A stretch of 64,000 nucleotides of DNA, taken from assembly GCF_000425145.1 (NCBI RefSeq), contig NZ_AULF01000016.1, forward strand, positions 42,753 to 106,752, in the 5' to 3' direction. The DNA comes from Pedobacter glucosidilyticus DSM 23534. Its GTDB lineage: Bacteria > Bacteroidota > Bacteroidia > Sphingobacteriales > Sphingobacteriaceae. Shown here piece by piece: positions 9,784 through 18,271 of this stretch. Under the pieces are notes generated by a model that made no database searches, was not told the DNA's origin, and saw nothing but the letters and a program-made list of their open reading frames with translations. Each line of letters opens with the position of its first letter. The stretch's first letter is position 1. Made by a program: the position numbers and the translations under genes.

Positions 9784-11121
9784 TTACCTACTAAAAGTTA
9801 ATCTCTTTCCTTTTACAGATTCATCAAATTTACCATGTTCATAAGCTAAATGCCCGCTTACAAAAGTGTGGGTAATTTCTGAGTGGAAAGTTGTACCTTC
9901 AAAAGGAGACCATTTACATTTTGCTAAAATATTATCCTCTTTAACGGTGTATGAAGCGTTTAAATCTACCAAAACTAAATCTGCCCAGTAGCCTTCTGTG
10001 ATAAAACCTCTATCAGCCAATTGGAAACAAATAGCTACGTTGTGGGCCATTTTCTCAACTATTTTTTCAAGGCTTATTTTGCCTTGTTTGTGCATTTCTA
10101 ACATCGCATTTAATGCATGCTGTACTAATGGACCGCCAGAAGGAGCGTTTAAATAAGTTTGTTGTTTTTCCTCTTTGGTATGCGGAGCGTGGTCGGTTGC
10201 AATTACATCTATTCTGTCATCTAACAAAGCTTTTAAAATTTCATCTCTATCTTCAATAGTCTTAACAGCAGGGTTCCACTTGATCCAATTTCCTTTGGTT
10301 TTATAGTCTCCATCATGAAACCATAAATGGTGTATACAAGCTTCTGAAGTTATTTTTTTATCGGCTAAAGCCGTTTTATTATCAAACAAGAAGGTTTCTT
10401 TCCCGGTAGAAATATGTAAAATATGTAATCTGGTTTGGTGTTTTTTAGCTAAATCAACCGCAAAAGAAGAAGACAAATAACAAGCTTCTTCATTTCTAAT
10501 AATGGGATGCATTTCTGGGGTAATAGCATCACCATATTTTTCTTTAAATAATTGTAGGTTATGTCTTATGGTAGCTTCGTCCTCGCAATGTGTTGCTACT
10601 AACGTAGGGGCGTTTTTAAATATACCTTCTAAAGTTTTTTCATCGTCTACCAACATGTTTCCTGTAGAAGAACCCATGAAAACTTTAATTCCGCATACAT
10701 TTTTAGGATCAGTCTTTAAGACTTCATCTAAATTGGTATTGCCAGCACCCATGTAAAAAGAATAATTGGCTAATGATTTTTGCTGGGCAATTTGATATTT
10801 ATCTGCTAACAATTCTTGCGTTAAAGCATTAGGTACAGTGTTTGGCATTTCCATGTAAGTAGTAATACCTCCAGCAACAGCCGCTTTTGCTTCGGTATAA
10901 ATTTCTCCTTTATGGGTTAAACCAGGTTCTCTAAAATGGACTTGGTCATCAATACAGCCTGGTAATAAATATTTACCTTCGGCATTAATTTCTTTAGCTT
11001 CTGGAGCGCTCAGCTGACTCCCAATTTTTGCTATTTTACCATCTTTAATGAGAACATCTGCAACGGTTTGTTTGCCTTCGTTTACAAGCGTTGCTGCTTT
11101 GATAAGGATTGAATTTGCCAT
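9784..11121 (-). CDS. pyrC: Dihydroorotase
   Basis: Third step of pyrimidine synthesis, closing carbamoyl-aspartate to dihydroorotate. It is a 445-residue amidohydrolase of the class I (allantoinase-like) type. Expected metal and catalytic features are visible: VHFREPG near residue 62, the carboxylated-Lys candidate in CGIKVFMGS, ATHCED, LHILHIS and ATDHAPHT. The first His of the usual HxH pair is replaced by Gln (DDQVHFRE). From memory this form is common in Bacteroidota, so it need not mean loss of activity. It is divergent from the helicase at 11197. Confidence 0.9.
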   Translation of the reverse strand: MANSILIKAATLVNEGKQTVADVLIKDGKIAKIGSQLSAPEAKEINAEGKYLLPGCIDDQVHFREPGLTHKGEIYTEAKAAVAGGITTYMEMPNTVPNALTQELLADKYQIAQQKSLANYSFYMGAGNTNLDEVLKTDPKNVCGIKVFMGSSTGNMLVDDEKTLEGIFKNAPTLVATHCEDEATIRHNLQLFKEKYGDAITPEMHPIIRNEEACYLSSSFAVDLAKKHQTRLHILHISTGKETFLFDNKTALADKKITSEACIHHLWFHDGDYKTKGNWIKWNPAVKTIEDRDEILKALLDDRIDVIATDHAPHTKEEKQQTYLNAPSGGPLVQHALNAMLEMHKQGKISLEKIVEKMAHNVAICFQLADRGFITEGYWADLVLVDLNASYTVKEDNILAKCKWSPFEGTTFHSEITHTFVSGHLAYEHGKFDESVKGKRLTFSR

Positions 11122-11183
11122 GTTGCGAATATAAATAAAATCTAAAATCGTGTTCTAAAAATCGTAGCTAGATTTGTATTTTG

Positions 11184-11191
11184 TATCTTTG
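11184..11191 (+). promoter_or_regulatory. Bacteroidota -7 promoter element before helicase gene
   Basis: TATCTTTG matches the TAnnTTTG consensus exactly and ends 5 bp before the ATG at 11197. No TTG is at the expected -33 spacing. If used, the mRNA is almost leaderless. Confidence 0.55.
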
Positions 11192-11196
11192 CCGCT

Positions 11197-12528
11197 ATGT
11201 CCAAAACATTCGAGGATTTTAATTTCAATAAACAGGTTCTTAACGCTATTGCTGATGCAGGTTATGAAACGCCAACCCCCATTCAAATAAAAGCGATTCC
11301 GCCTATTTTAAATGGGCAAGATGTTTTAGGAATAGCGCAAACCGGGACAGGGAAAACCGCAGCTTACGTTTTGCCTATGATTATGAAATTAAAATATGCA
11401 CAAGGAAATGATGTTAGAGCTTTAATTGTTGCGCCAACCAGAGAATTAGCAATACAGATAGAAGAGAATGTTAAACTTTATGCTAAATACACCGATTTAA
11501 GAATTGTTTCACTTTATGGCGGTTTAGGACCTAAAACACAAATAGAGCAACTGGCAAAAGGTTTAGATATTTTAATTGCTACACCTGGAAGATTTACAGA
11601 TTTATACCTAGAGGGGCATATTGCAACAAAGAAGCTACAAATATTAGTTTTGGATGAAGCTGATAAGATGATGGATATGGGCTTTATGCCACAAATCAAT
11701 AAAATCTTAGAAGTGGTACCTCAAAAAAGACAAAATTTGCTTTTTTCTGCTACCATGAGTGCTAAAGTTGAGAAACTGTCAGAAAACTTTTTGCTATGGC
11801 CTACAAAAGTAGAAGTAAGCTTACAAGCAACACCAGCAGAAACTGTTACACAGGAACTTTACTTTGTGCCTAATTTTAAAACTAAAATTAACTTATTAAA
11901 GGTTTTTGTAGAGGACGACCCTAGTGTAGAGAAGCTTATTATCTTTTGTAAGAGCAGGGCTAATGCAGAAAATGTTTATAAATTTCTTTTAAGAAGATTT
12001 AATGATAGCCATGTAAAGGTTCTACATGCCAATAAAGGGCAAAATACGCGTATAAATTCTATTAATGCGTTTAAAAACGAAGAAGTTAGAATTTTAGTAG
12101 CTACGGATGTTGCTGCCCGAGGTATCGATGTTAGTAATGTTACGCATGTCATAAACTTTGATGTACCCGTGGTTATAGAAGATTATGTACACCGTATAGG
12201 CAGAACCGGCAGAGCGTTAAAGGTTGGTAAAGCTGTTACCTTTTGCAATCCGGCAGAAGAGCTTTATATCCGTAAGGTGGAGAACCTCATCCGGCAAACC
12301 ATACCTGTTTATGATATTCCAGAGAAGGTTTATATTGAAGAAACACCTTACGAGGAGCGCCAAAGCATAGCTAGGGAAATAGATGATCAAAAGAAACGTG
12401 AAAATCCAGATTTTAAAGGGGCTTTTCATGAGAAGAAAACGCAAAACCAAAAAGCTAAATTTAAAGCGCAACGAGCTAAGGCTACAGGTAAAAGACCTGT
12501 TTCATCAAGCAAAAAAAGGAAAAGATGA
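11197..12528 (+). CDS. DEAD-box ATP-dependent RNA helicase
   Basis: Second DEAD-box helicase of the window, 443 residues. Motifs in order: [69 protein letters not shown] and HRIGRTGRA, ending in a strongly basic tail (RAKATGKRPVSSSKKRKR) likely to bind RNA. It differs clearly from the 1733-3028 helicase in sequence and tail. The last 4 bp overlap the ATG of a small membrane protein gene, and gldC follows, so the three genes are probably co-transcribed. Confidence 0.92.
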   Translation: MSKTFEDFNFNKQVLNAIADAGYETPTPIQIKAIPPILNGQDVLGIAQTGTGKTAAYVLPMIMKLKYAQGNDVRALIVAPTRELAIQIEENVKLYAKYTDLRIVSLYGGLGPKTQIEQLAKGLDILIATPGRFTDLYLEGHIATKKLQILVLDEADKMMDMGFMPQINKILEVVPQKRQNLLFSATMSAKVEKLSENFLLWPTKVEVSLQATPAETVTQELYFVPNFKTKINLLKVFVEDDPSVEKLIIFCKSRANAENVYKFLLRRFNDSHVKVLHANKGQNTRINSINAFKNEEVRILVATDVAARGIDVSNVTHVINFDVPVVIEDYVHRIGRTGRALKVGKAVTFCNPAEELYIRKVENLIRQTIPVYDIPEKVYIEETPYEERQSIAREIDDQKKRENPDFKGAFHEKKTQNQKAKFKAQRAKATGKRPVSSSKKRKR

Positions 12529-12794
12529 AGAATTTGAAGTTTACACCCTTAACCTTAGTCATTGCTTGCTGTATCACCTACTCATGCTATATGCTTTTAG
12601 GTTTTGATGCCTCTAAAAATGCAGGAATAGGAGTAAATTCAAAAGTTTTTTTTACACTATTACTAGCCGTTATTCTTTGGCTTACCGATTTACTTTTTAG
12701 AAGATTTGTTCTTGATAAAAGATGGCTTTGGTTGATACAAGGCTCTTTTATCATACTTATAATATTAATGATTTTAATTTTTCAAACGATATGA
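12525..12794 (+). CDS. Small three-helix membrane protein
   Basis: An 89-residue, very hydrophobic protein with three likely membrane segments (about residues 8-27, 43-60 and 68-88). I recognise no family. It overlaps the helicase stop (ATGA) and the gldC start (ATGA), the classic arrangement for translational coupling. A role beside GldC is inferred from position only. Confidence 0.72.
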   Translation: MKNLKFTPLTLVIACCITYSCYMLLGFDASKNAGIGVNSKVFFTLLLAVILWLTDLLFRRFVLDKRWLWLIQGSFIILIILMILIFQTI

Positions 12795-13123
12795 AGAAAG
12801 CAGAAATAAAACTAACGATAGAGCTTGATGATAATAATGTTCCTGAAAATATTACTTGGGAATCTAGTGATGCAGAAAACAAAGAAGCTTTGGCAGTAAA
12901 ATCAATGATGTTAGCCTTATGGGATCATAATTTTAAAAATAGTTTAAGAATTGATTTGTGGACGAAAGATATGCCTGTAGATGAAATGAAGAGATTCTTT
13001 TATGAGACTTTACAAACCATGGCCGATAGTTTTTTAAGAGCTACAGGAGAAAAAAATATTGTTGAAGATTTAAGAGATTACTGTGCCCATTTTGCAGAAA
13101 AAATGGAAATCATGGAGAAATAA
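12791..13123 (+). CDS. gldC: Gliding motility protein GldC
   Basis: Small accessory protein of Bacteroidota gliding and type IX secretion. The 110-residue frame from ATG at 12791 reads MKKAEIKLTIELDDNNVPE, then LRIDLWTKDMPVDEMKRFF and LRDYCAHFAEKMEI, which matches GldC closely along its length. A longer frame starting at 12722 lies inside the upstream membrane-protein gene and is rejected. GldC supports but is not essential for gliding in Flavobacterium; whether this organism glides cannot be read from the window. Confidence 0.92.
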   Translation: MKKAEIKLTIELDDNNVPENITWESSDAENKEALAVKSMMLALWDHNFKNSLRIDLWTKDMPVDEMKRFFYETLQTMADSFLRATGEKNIVEDLRDYCAHFAEKMEIMEK

Positions 13124-13131
13124 TCAAAAAT

Positions 13132-13166
13132 AAAAAGCAGACTGGATTAATCCATGTCTGCTTTTT
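13132..13166. terminator. Bidirectional terminator between gldC and acyl-CoA synthetase
   Basis: Stem AAAAAGCAGAC with GTCTGCTTTTT, enclosing the palindrome TGGATTAATCCA. The stop codon of the minus-strand acyl-CoA synthetase (13147) lies inside the hairpin, so one element ends both transcripts. Confidence 0.85.
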
Positions 13167-15060
13167 CTAAATACATATCCTCAATAGCTTCAGCGTATTT
13201 TTTCTCAATCACTTTACGCTTTGCTTTCATGGTTGGTGTCATCTCACCTTCTTCAATACTAAAAGGGTTTCTTTTAATTTTAAAGTTTTTGATACGCTCA
13301 AACTTGGCTAATTCGTTAGAGAAGCGTTTAATATCATCTTCAATCCATTTATGAATAGTTTCATCTTCAATAAATAGATCAGCTTGCTCAAAAAAACTGT
13401 TATTTAAATTGAAAGTTTCTTGCATCGTTTCTCTGGCAGGGGTGATGATAGCTGTAACGTATTCTTTTTTGTCGCCAATGAGGAAAACACTTTCAATTTT
13501 AGGACTTTTTAAATAGGTATTTTCAACTGGTGTTGGATAAATGTTTTTACCGAAAGCATTTACCAGCATATTCTTTAACCTATCTGTAATTTGCAGGTTG
13601 CCTTTGTAAAATCTCCCTATATCTCCGGTGTGGAACCAGCCTTCAATATCAATAACAGAAGCAGTTTCTAAAGGCTTGTTCCAATAACCCTGCATCACAC
13701 AATGTCCTCTTACACAAATTTCTCCTTCTTTGCTGGTATAATCTTCTTTAAAGGTGTCATGTGTTTGAATAGTTATAAACTCTTTAGTTTCTACATCTTG
13801 TATACCAACTTCTATCCCCGGAATTACCCTACCAACGGTGCCATAAACCTGACGTTGGTATTCTGTAACAGACATTACTGGCGAGGTTTCTGTTAAACCA
13901 AAACCTTCCAAAATTTTGATACCTAGGTTTCCGAAAAACTCACCTACGTTTTTAGGTAAGGCAGCTCCGCCTGATATCATAAATTTTAATCGTCCGCCAG
14001 TTTTTTCTTTTATTTTACTAAAAACCAGTTTTTCTGCAATATTTTGTTTTAATGATAATAGGAAACCTGGAGTTTTACCAGATTCTAAAACCATACGATG
14101 TGCTTGTCCAACTTCCAAAGCCCATAAGAATATTTTAGCTTTTGTGCCACCGGCTGCTGTTCCGCTTTTAATGGCTTTATCATGTATTTTTTCCAGTAGT
14201 CTGGGTACGCAAGACATTACCGTTGGTTTTACTTCTCCCATATTGCTGGCTAGAAGCTCTAGACTTTGCGCAAAAGCTATTTGGCAACCTACCGTACAGC
14301 AAACATGATAAGTTGCTGTTCTTTCAAAAACATGAGATAGGGGTAAGAAGGATAAAAATAAATCGTTCTTATCTATAACTGGAATTTGCTCTAAACAAAC
14401 TTTAACATTTTCAACAAAGTTAGCGTGGCTAAGCATAACGCCTTTAGGGGTACCAGTTGTACCTGATGTATAAATTAATGCAGATAAATCATTAGGTAAA
14501 ACAGCTGCTCTGGCTAAAGTTATTTCGGCTTGATTTTTATTTACAGATAAGCGTCCTTCCTGTATAAGTTCATCGAAACTAATTACACCAGCTTGTAAAT
14601 CGGCTTTTTCAATAATTTTATGATAATCGTCAAAGTTGGCTACGATTCTAATTAAGGAAGGGCAATTATTCGCAATTTTTATGATTTTCTTTAATAAGAA
14701 GTGAGTTCCTACCAAGAGAGTTTTTATACCCGAATCATTAATAATATATTCTATTTCATGTTCTGTAAGCGTAGGATAAATGGAGGTATTTATAGCACCT
14801 AGTTGTTGTAAGCCTTGGTCGAAAAATACATATTCAGGGCAGTTTTCTAGAATAAAGCCAAGCCTGTCTCCCTTCTTAATTCCCATTTCTAAGAGGTAAG
14901 AAGATACTGCATCAGCATTTTCTAAGGTTTTTTGGTAAGATATTTCTTCCCAATAATCCTTTACCTTTCTTTTAAGAAAGGTACGGTCAGCAGGATGAAT
15001 TTTATCGACAACATTTCTTAATAAATGCGGTATAGTAGTTTTCTCTGTTATTAAATTCAT
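13147..15060 (-). CDS. Long-chain acyl-CoA synthetase (AMP-binding)
   Basis: Activates fatty acids to acyl-CoA via acyl-adenylates for beta-oxidation or lipid synthesis. It is a 637-residue member of the ANL superfamily. Visible motifs are the P-loop YTSGTTGTPKG at about residue 197, LPLSHVFERT, EGFGLTETSP and GWFHTGDIG, with a Lys in NAFGKNIYPTPVE near the C-terminus as the adenylation catalytic Lys. The size and the LPLSHVFER motif fit the FadD15/AMP-forming long-chain group. Single gene, minus strand. Confidence 0.9.
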   Translation of the reverse strand: MNLITEKTTIPHLLRNVVDKIHPADRTFLKRKVKDYWEEISYQKTLENADAVSSYLLEMGIKKGDRLGFILENCPEYVFFDQGLQQLGAINTSIYPTLTEHEIEYIINDSGIKTLLVGTHFLLKKIIKIANNCPSLIRIVANFDDYHKIIEKADLQAGVISFDELIQEGRLSVNKNQAEITLARAAVLPNDLSALIYTSGTTGTPKGVMLSHANFVENVKVCLEQIPVIDKNDLFLSFLPLSHVFERTATYHVCCTVGCQIAFAQSLELLASNMGEVKPTVMSCVPRLLEKIHDKAIKSGTAAGGTKAKIFLWALEVGQAHRMVLESGKTPGFLLSLKQNIAEKLVFSKIKEKTGGRLKFMISGGAALPKNVGEFFGNLGIKILEGFGLTETSPVMSVTEYQRQVYGTVGRVIPGIEVGIQDVETKEFITIQTHDTFKEDYTSKEGEICVRGHCVMQGYWNKPLETASVIDIEGWFHTGDIGRFYKGNLQITDRLKNMLVNAFGKNIYPTPVENTYLKSPKIESVFLIGDKKEYVTAIITPARETMQETFNLNNSFFEQADLFIEDETIHKWIEDDIKRFSNELAKFERIKNFKIKRNPFSIEEGEMTPTMKAKRKVIEKKYAEAIEDMYLEKADMD

Positions 15061-15128
15061 TTTAATAAAGACTTTTTATAACTGGTTGTTTAAAGACAAT
15101 ATTATGTTATTTAAAGTAATAAAACAAC

Positions 15129-15156
15129 AAAAGGCATCCTTTATAGAATGCCTTTT
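15129..15156 (-). terminator. Terminator of the isc operon
   Basis: Stem AAAAGGCAT with ATGCCTTTT, followed on the minus strand by a T-rich stretch, 24 bp past the iscA stop. Confidence 0.75.
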
Positions 15157-15179
15157 AATATTGTAATATCAATAATACT

Positions 15180-15506
15180 TTATACAGAGAAGCTTTCGCC
15201 GCATCCGCAGGTTCTGCTAGCGTTTGGATTGATAAAGTTAAATCCTTTGCCATTTAAACCATCAGAAAAATCAAGTTCGGTGCCAGCTAAATAAAGAAAA
15301 GATTTCATGTCTAAAACAATCTTAACTCCTTTATCTTCAAAAGCTTGGTCTCCTTTTTGAGTTTCGTTATCAAAATCCATATTATAAGATAAACCAGAAC
15401 AACCACCACCTTTAACAGAAACTCTTAAAAAATAAGAACTATCTAGGCTAGCTTCTGACATCAGCTCCTCTACTTTTTGCTTTGCTTTATCTGTTATTGT
15501 AACCAT
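15180..15506 (-). CDS. iscA: Iron-sulfur assembly protein IscA (HesB family)
   Basis: A-type carrier that delivers Fe-S clusters to apoproteins. At 108 residues it shows the three conserved cysteines: one in GGGCSGLSY and two in the C-terminal CGCG (SRTCGCGESF). It is the last gene of iscS-iscU-iscA on the minus strand, 73 bp after iscU. The SufA/ErpA alternatives belong to the same family; the isc context decides the name. Confidence 0.88.
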   Translation of the reverse strand: MVTITDKAKQKVEELMSEASLDSSYFLRVSVKGGGCSGLSYNMDFDNETQKGDQAFEDKGVKIVLDMKSFLYLAGTELDFSDGLNGKGFNFINPNASRTCGCGESFSV

Positions 15507-15510
15507 ATTT

Positions 15511-15575
15511 TTTAGTATTGGGTATTAAGTAATGAGTACTGCGAAGTCTCATTACGCAATACGTTAAACGCAATA
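15511..15575. repeat. Low-complexity spacer with 8-bp inverted repeat
   Basis: The iscU-iscA gap holds GTAATGAG (15529-15536) facing CTCATTAC (15548-15555), followed by the near-repeats ACGCAATACG and ACGCAATAC. The hairpin would sit inside the isc mRNA and could tune the downstream gene, or be a degenerate intergenic repeat. Confidence 0.5.
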
Positions 15576-15579
15576 CAAA

Positions 15580-15993
15580 TTAATGATGTGATTTTTCCAA
15601 CTCTAAAGCTGGTAAACCATTTTTAACTCTGTAATCATTGATTGCAGACTTGATTGCATCTTCTGCTAAAACTGAACAGTGAATTTTTACCGGAGGTAAA
15701 GCAAGTTCTTCTACAATATCCATGTTATCAATAGTGATAGCATCATCAATAGATTTGCCTTTTAACCACTCTGTAGCTAAAGAAGAAGAAGCAATTGCAG
15801 AACCACAACCAAAAGTTTTAAACTTTGCATCAGTAATGATATTGTTTTCATCAACTTCGATCTGTAAGCGCATTACGTCGCCACACTCTGGTGCACCAAC
15901 TAAACCTGTACCTACATTTTTTTTGCTTTTATCTAAAGTACCCACGTTTCTTGGGTTACTGTAGTGGTCGATTACTTTATCTGAATATGCCAT
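15580..15993 (-). CDS. iscU: Iron-sulfur cluster scaffold IscU
   Basis: Scaffold on which IscS-derived sulfur and iron form [2Fe-2S] clusters. The three ligand cysteines are in PECGDVMRL (with the conserved Asp), FGCGSAIASSS and KIHCSVLAE (with the His before the Cys). The 137-residue length matches IscU, and the absence of the SufU insertion argues against the Suf type. It is located between iscS and iscA. Confidence 0.93.
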   Translation of the reverse strand: MAYSDKVIDHYSNPRNVGTLDKSKKNVGTGLVGAPECGDVMRLQIEVDENNIITDAKFKTFGCGSAIASSSLATEWLKGKSIDDAITIDNMDIVEELALPPVKIHCSVLAEDAIKSAINDYRVKNGLPALELEKSHH

Positions 15994-16124
15994 TTTATTT
16001 AAGATTTAAGATTTACGACTTTCAATCTAGAGCCGTAAATCAGTGTTTACATTTTTATGTTAATCTAATTTTAGATTTCATAAGTGAAAATCCAAAATCG
16101 TAATTCATTTATTCGTAATTAAGA
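15994..16124. repeat. AT-rich repetitive spacer between iscS and iscU
   Basis: The gap contains AAGATTTAAGATTTACGA, an inverted repeat GATTTACG / CGTAAATC, and the palindrome AATCTAATTTTAGATT (16062-16077). No ORF or clear promoter is seen. It looks like one of the degenerate low-complexity spacers found elsewhere in this window. Confidence 0.45.
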
Positions 16125-17339
16125 TTAATGTTCTGCCCATTCAATAGAATCTAAGTCTATTCCTTCTTTAAACATTTCCCAAAGCGGAGAAAGTTCTCTT
16201 AAGTGGTTAACAGCTTTTTTAGTGTTTTCTATTGCAAAATCAACTTCTTCTTCTGTTGTAAAGCGTCCTAATCCAAATCTGATAGAAGAATGTGCTAAAT
16301 CATCAGATAAACCAAGATTTTTTAACACATAAGAAGGTTCTAAAGATGCTGATGTACAGGCAGAACCAGAAGAAACTGCCATGTCTTTCATAGCCATCAT
16401 TAATCCTTCACCTTCAACGTATTTGAAAGAGATATTAGTTGTATGAGGCAATCTATTTTGTTTGTTACCATTAACGTAAGACTCTTCTAATTCTATCAAA
16501 CTGTTCTCTAGTTTATCTCTTAAAGCAGAAAGCCTTTTAGCATCTTGTTCCATTTCTAATTGGCAAAGTTCGCAAGCTTTACCAAAGCCCACAATACCAG
16601 GAACGTTTAATGTGCCAGAGCGCATGCCTCTTTCGTGGCCACCGCCATCCATTTGAGAGGTTACTTTAACTCTTGGATTTTTTCTTCTTACGTAAAGTGC
16701 ACCAACACCTTTTGGTCCATACATTTTATGACCTGTAAAAGCCATCAAATCAATACCATCTTCATTTACATTAACAGGTATTTTACCTACTGCTTGTGTA
16801 GCATCAGAGAAAAATAAGGCTCCGTGTTTGTGTGCTATAGCAGATATTTCTTTTATAGGTTGGATAACACCAATTTCGTTATTTCCGTACATCACAGAAA
16901 CTAAGATGGTTTGAGGAGTCATAGCTGCCTCTAATTTTTGTAAATCTAGTAAGCCATCAGACTCTACTTCAAGGTACGTAACCTGAGCGCCCAATTTTTC
17001 TAAGTGTTTACAAGTGTCTAAAACAGCTTTATGCTCAGTTGTTAAGGTAATGATATGATTACCTTTGTCTTTATACATTTCGTAAACGCCTTTGATAGCT
17101 AAGTTGTCAGACTCTGTAGCGCCAGAAGTGAAAATGATTTCTTTTTCTGAAGCACCAATCAATTTTGCAACTTGTTCACGAGCATAATCAACAGCCTCTT
17201 CTGCAACCCAGCCAAATGGATGGTTTCTGCTGGCAGCATTTCCAAATTTTTGAGTGAAATAAGGTAGCATCGCTTCTAGTACCCTAGGGTCCATAGGCGT
17301 TGTAGCATTATTATCTAGATATATGGGTGTAGTTAACAT
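16125..17339 (-). CDS. iscS: Cysteine desulfurase IscS
   Basis: PLP enzyme that takes sulfur from L-cysteine for Fe-S clusters and tRNA thiolation. The PLP lysine is in [14 protein letters not shown], and the persulfide-forming cysteine is in the loop [15 protein letters not shown]. The 404-residue length and Cys-loop are typical of IscS (group I), not SufS. It is the first gene of iscSUA, without an iscR in front; hscA lies elsewhere in the window and no hscB or fdx gene is seen. Confidence 0.94.
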   Translation of the reverse strand: MLTTPIYLDNNATTPMDPRVLEAMLPYFTQKFGNAASRNHPFGWVAEEAVDYAREQVAKLIGASEKEIIFTSGATESDNLAIKGVYEMYKDKGNHIITLTTEHKAVLDTCKHLEKLGAQVTYLEVESDGLLDLQKLEAAMTPQTILVSVMYGNNEIGVIQPIKEISAIAHKHGALFFSDATQAVGKIPVNVNEDGIDLMAFTGHKMYGPKGVGALYVRRKNPRVKVTSQMDGGGHERGMRSGTLNVPGIVGFGKACELCQLEMEQDAKRLSALRDKLENSLIELEESYVNGNKQNRLPHTTNISFKYVEGEGLMMAMKDMAVSSGSACTSASLEPSYVLKNLGLSDDLAHSSIRFGLGRFTTEEEVDFAIENTKKAVNHLRELSPLWEMFKEGIDLDSIEWAEH

Positions 17340-17460
17340 CTTGTGTATTATTTAGAATTATTTTAAATCAATAACAAAGATAAGAAAAAAGTTTTGGAGA
17401 GGGTATATATATTGTCTATATAGCTATAGGTAAATTAGTCATAAAAATGCAATTTTGAGT

Positions 17461-17862
17461 ATGAAGAAATTAGACCACGTAGGTATTGCAGTACAGAATT
17501 TGAAAGATGCTATCCCGGTTTTCGAAGCTGTTATGAATACGAAAGTTTACAAAGAGGAAGATGTGCCAGAACAACAAGTGAGAACTGTTTTTTTACAAGC
17601 CGGAGAAAGTAAAATTGAACTCTTGGAAGCATTAAGTGATGAAAGTGCTATTGCTAAATTTATAAATAAGAAAGGGGAGGGTGTGCATCATTTGGCTTTT
17701 GAAGTTGATGATATTTTTGAAGAGATTAAAAGACTGCAAGCTTTAGGTTATGAACTGATTAATCCTGAACCCAGAAAAGGTGCTGATGATAAATGGATTG
17801 CCTTCTTACATCCTAAAAATACTAAGGGTGTTTTGATAGAAATTTGCCAGCAAATAGGGTAA
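17461..17862 (+). CDS. mce: Methylmalonyl-CoA epimerase
   Basis: Interconverts (R)- and (S)-methylmalonyl-CoA in the propionyl-CoA/succinyl-CoA route. It is a 133-residue vicinal oxygen chelate fold with metal-ligand candidates in KLDHVGIAV (His), GEGVHHLAFEVDD (His) and GVLIEICQ (Glu). ATG at 17461 is preferred over the in-frame TTG at 17455, since the family begins MxKLDHVGIAV. It is divergent from iscS. Confidence 0.92.
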   Translation: MKKLDHVGIAVQNLKDAIPVFEAVMNTKVYKEEDVPEQQVRTVFLQAGESKIELLEALSDESAIAKFINKKGEGVHHLAFEVDDIFEEIKRLQALGYELINPEPRKGADDKWIAFLHPKNTKGVLIEICQQIG

Positions 17863-17884
17863 TTCAAAAAAAAGTAGAATTCAT

Positions 17885-17916
17885 TTGAATTTTCAGATAA
17901 TAAATTAATATATTTG
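17885..17916 (+). promoter_or_regulatory. Promoter of rpmE2
   Basis: TTG (17885-17887), 21 bp, then TATATTTG (17909-17916), a match to the Bacteroidota TTG/TAnnTTTG consensus, 38 bp before the L31 start codon. Confidence 0.7.
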
Positions 17917-17954
17917 CCCCTCTTAAAAATGGGACTGAAAGGAACTGAAATATA

Positions 17955-18203
17955 ATGAAAAAAGATTTGCATCCATCAAACTACAGATTAGTTGTTTTTA
18001 AAGATATGTCTAACGAATATGCTTTCTTAACTAAATCTTGTATCAATACAAACGAAACCGTTAAATGGGAAGACGGTAATGAGTACCCTCTAGTAAAATT
18101 AGAGATTTCTCATACTTCACACCCTTTTTACACTGGTAAAATGAAGTTGGTAGATACTGCCGGACGTATTGATAAATTCAAAAATCGTTACGCAAAAAAA
18201 TAA
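17955..18203 (+). CDS. rpmE2: 50S ribosomal protein L31 type B
   Basis: Large-subunit ribosomal protein of 82 residues. [19 protein letters not shown] and [20 protein letters not shown] are typical of L31. It lacks the zinc-binding CxxC cysteines, with a single Cys in KSCINT, so it is the zinc-independent B type. It has its own promoter and is followed by an intrinsic terminator. Confidence 0.95.
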   Translation: MKKDLHPSNYRLVVFKDMSNEYAFLTKSCINTNETVKWEDGNEYPLVKLEISHTSHPFYTGKMKLVDTAGRIDKFKNRYAKK

Positions 18204-18227
18204 TTTCATAGAAAAGATATTTTTTAT

Positions 18228-18257
18228 AAAGTCTCGGCTAGTTTGTCGGGACTTTTT
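18228..18257 (+). terminator. Terminator after rpmE2
   Basis: Stem AAAGTCTCG with CGGGACTTT (one G-U pair), then a T-run, 25 bp past the L31 stop and 15 bp before the next start codon. Confidence 0.85.
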
Positions 18258-18271
18258 TGTTTTTTTGCAGC

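Noticed and set aside
12722..12790. N-terminal extension of gldC
   Set aside because: It is out-of-frame sequence of the preceding membrane-protein gene; GldC proteins start at the internal Met.
16062..16077. AATCTAATTTTAGATT, similar half-sites to the receptor operator
   Set aside because: The half-sites are separated by only 4 bp instead of 9, and it lies inside the isc operon spacer made of degenerate repeats, so it is unlikely to be a third operator copy.
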